NCBI RefSeq assembly: GCF_023017165.1 | Contig: NZ_JALKBW010000001.1 | Coordinates: 992,001 to 1,056,000, forward strand | Length of the DNA stretch: 64,000 nucleotides | Origin: Gordonia alkaliphila | Lineage (GTDB): Bacteria; Actinomycetota; Actinomycetes; Mycobacteriales; Mycobacteriaceae | Direction: 5' to 3' | In this document: positions 63,020 through 64,000 of the stretch, in pieces | How the letters are laid out: each line of letters starts with the position of its first letter | Numbering within the stretch: the first letter of the stretch is position 1 | Program-made: the position numbers and the translations under genes | The notes under the pieces: model-generated | Database searches by the model: none | What the model saw: the letters and a program-made list of their open reading frames with translations, nothing else | Told to the model about the DNA's origin: nothing

Positions 63020-64000
63020 CTAGCTGGTCACCACGTCGAGGCTGCGGAGTTCCGGCACCACCTCGGCGGTGAACGCCTCCAGGAAGCGGCGCTGGTCGGC
63101 GCCCGGGTTGTGGAAGACCAAGTGGTTGAGGCCGGCGTCCAGGTACGGCTTGATCTGCGCGATCGCCTGCTCCGGGGTGGAGGCGACGATCCAGCGCTTG
63201 GCGACCTGCTCGATGGGCAGTTCGTCGGCCAGCCGCTCCATCTCCACCGATGAGTTCACCGAGTGCTTCTGCTCCGGCGTCAACGACAGCGGTGCCCAGA
63301 AGCGGGTGTTCTCCAGCGCCACCGCGGGATCGGGGTCGTAGGAGATCTTGATCTCGATCATCCGGTCGATGTCGGCGAAGTTCCGCTCGGCCTTGGCCGC
63401 GCCCTCGCGCACCGCGGGGATCAGCTTCTCGGTGTAGAGGTCCATGCCCTTGCCGGAGGTGCAGATGAAGCCGTCGCCCGCGCGGCCGGCGTAGCGCGCC
63501 ACCACCGGTCCGCCCGCGGCGATGTACACCGGGATCGGTTCGGCGGGCACGTCGTACATGTAGGCGCCCTGCGTGCGGTAGTAGTCGCCCTCGAAGTTCA
63601 CTTCGTCGCCGGTCCACAGTTCCCGCATCAGGCGCACCGCCTCGCGCAGCCGCGCGAAGCGCTCCTTGAACTCGGGCCAGTCGCCGGTGAAGCCGGTCGC
63701 GTACTCGTTGAGCGCCTCGCCGGTGCCCACGCCGAGCATCACGCGCCCCGGGTAGAGGCAGCCGAAGGTCGCGAAGGCCTGCGCGATGACCGCAGGGTTG
63801 TAGCGGAACGTCGGCGTCAGCACCGAGGTGCCCATCTGCAGCCGTTCGGTGCGCTCGCCCACCGCGGCCAGCCAGCCGAGCGAGAACGGCGCATGACCGC
63901 CGTTGTGCCGCCACGGCTGGAAGTGGTCGCTGACCGTCACCGAATCGAGGCCGAATTCCTCCGCCGCGACGCTGATCTCGACGAGCTCGCGCGGGCCGAA
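63020..64000 (-). CDS. fgd: F420-dependent glucose-6-phosphate dehydrogenase (5' end outside the window)
   Basis: Runs off the right edge; about 326 residues are visible. It belongs to the luciferase-like F420 family and matches Fgd1 throughout: [20 protein letters not shown] at the edge, [20 protein letters not shown] (the Asp39-His40 active-site region), [21 protein letters not shown] and [14 protein letters not shown]. It oxidises glucose 6-phosphate with coenzyme F420 and supplies F420H2 for redox and xenobiotic reduction. An ATG at 63940 is internal, since the family sequence continues upstream of it. Confidence 0.95.
   Translation of the reverse strand, partial: FGPRELVEISVAAEEFGLDSVTVSDHFQPWRHNGGHAPFSLGWLAAVGERTERLQMGTSVLTPTFRYNPAVIAQAFATFGCLYPGRVMLGVGTGEALNEYATGFTGDWPEFKERFARLREAVRLMRELWTGDEVNFEGDYYRTQGAYMYDVPAEPIPVYIAAGGPVVARYAGRAGDGFICTSGKGMDLYTEKLIPAVREGAAKAERNFADIDRMIEIKISYDPDPAVALENTRFWAPLSLTPEQKHSVNSSVEMERLADELPIEQVAKRWIVASTPEQAIAQIKPYLDAGLNHLVFHNPGADQRRFLEAFTAEVVPELRSLDVVTS

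Overview
The window is high-GC, densely coded DNA from an actinomycete of the order Mycobacteriales. Gordonia or a close relative is my best guess, by inference rather than by any direct marker. Supporting signs are a block collinear with M. tuberculosis Rv0427c-Rv0433 (43160-49146: xthA, Rv0428c-like, def, DUF3263, virR, sodC-like, ybdK-like), an F420-dependent glucose-6-phosphate dehydrogenase at the right edge, an Mtb12-like protein, an LpqN-like lipoprotein, a lone GroEL with CIRCE operators, and IdeR-type iron boxes.

Layout. 1-3218 (minus): SRPBCC protein, PtpB-like phosphatase and an ABC exporter in one operon. 3364-5154: groEL with two CIRCE sites. 5288-10648 (minus): two related AMP-forming acyl-CoA ligases flank a cyclase-family enzyme and an unusual XRE-TetR fusion regulator; the same palindrome, GTTCAG-N5-CTGAAC, lies at both ends of the regulator gene. 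10785-13477: P3A-type H+-ATPase broken by a one-base frameshift. 13501-14394: PPK2. 14469-18682: LytS/LytTR two-component system, a small membrane protein and an SSS symporter.

18744-25363 is a mobile island. An IS3-family element has had its orfA interrupted by a 5,000-bp ISL3-type transposon (20230-25229) with near-perfect terminal repeats and an 8-bp target duplication (CCCAACGG). Its cargo is an ABC-F ribosome-protection-type ATPase and an MFS exporter, a probable antibiotic-resistance pair. Removing the transposon and one target copy restores the IS3 orfA frame.

25455-28031: mini-DivIVA protein, then a DUF485/SSS symporter operon. 28112-35899: lipoprotein, amidase, two acyl-CoA dehydrogenases, DUF350 protein, SRPBCC protein, psd-pssA, and a Pro-rich membrane protein. 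36034-43119: lipoprotein and the complete mrpA(B)CDEFG antiporter operon. 43160-49146: the mycobacterial-type block, carrying an extra RNase/barstar-like pair between the Rv0428c-like gene and xthA. 49308-52436: iron-acquisition cluster with three IdeR-type boxes. 52452-55022: TPP riboswitch, thiC, thiD. 54982-58173: AraC regulator, membrane protein, gadB. 58223-60858: YhgE/Pip protein with a degenerate ABC-type ATPase. 61039-64000: secreted lipase, small membrane protein, partial fgd.

The observations I rate highest are the nested resistance transposon, the twin operators around the XRE-TetR fusion, the RNase/barstar insertion, the histidine-free SodC-like lipoprotein, and the degenerate ABC ATPase paired with YhgE. 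I saw no tRNA, rRNA or CRISPR array.
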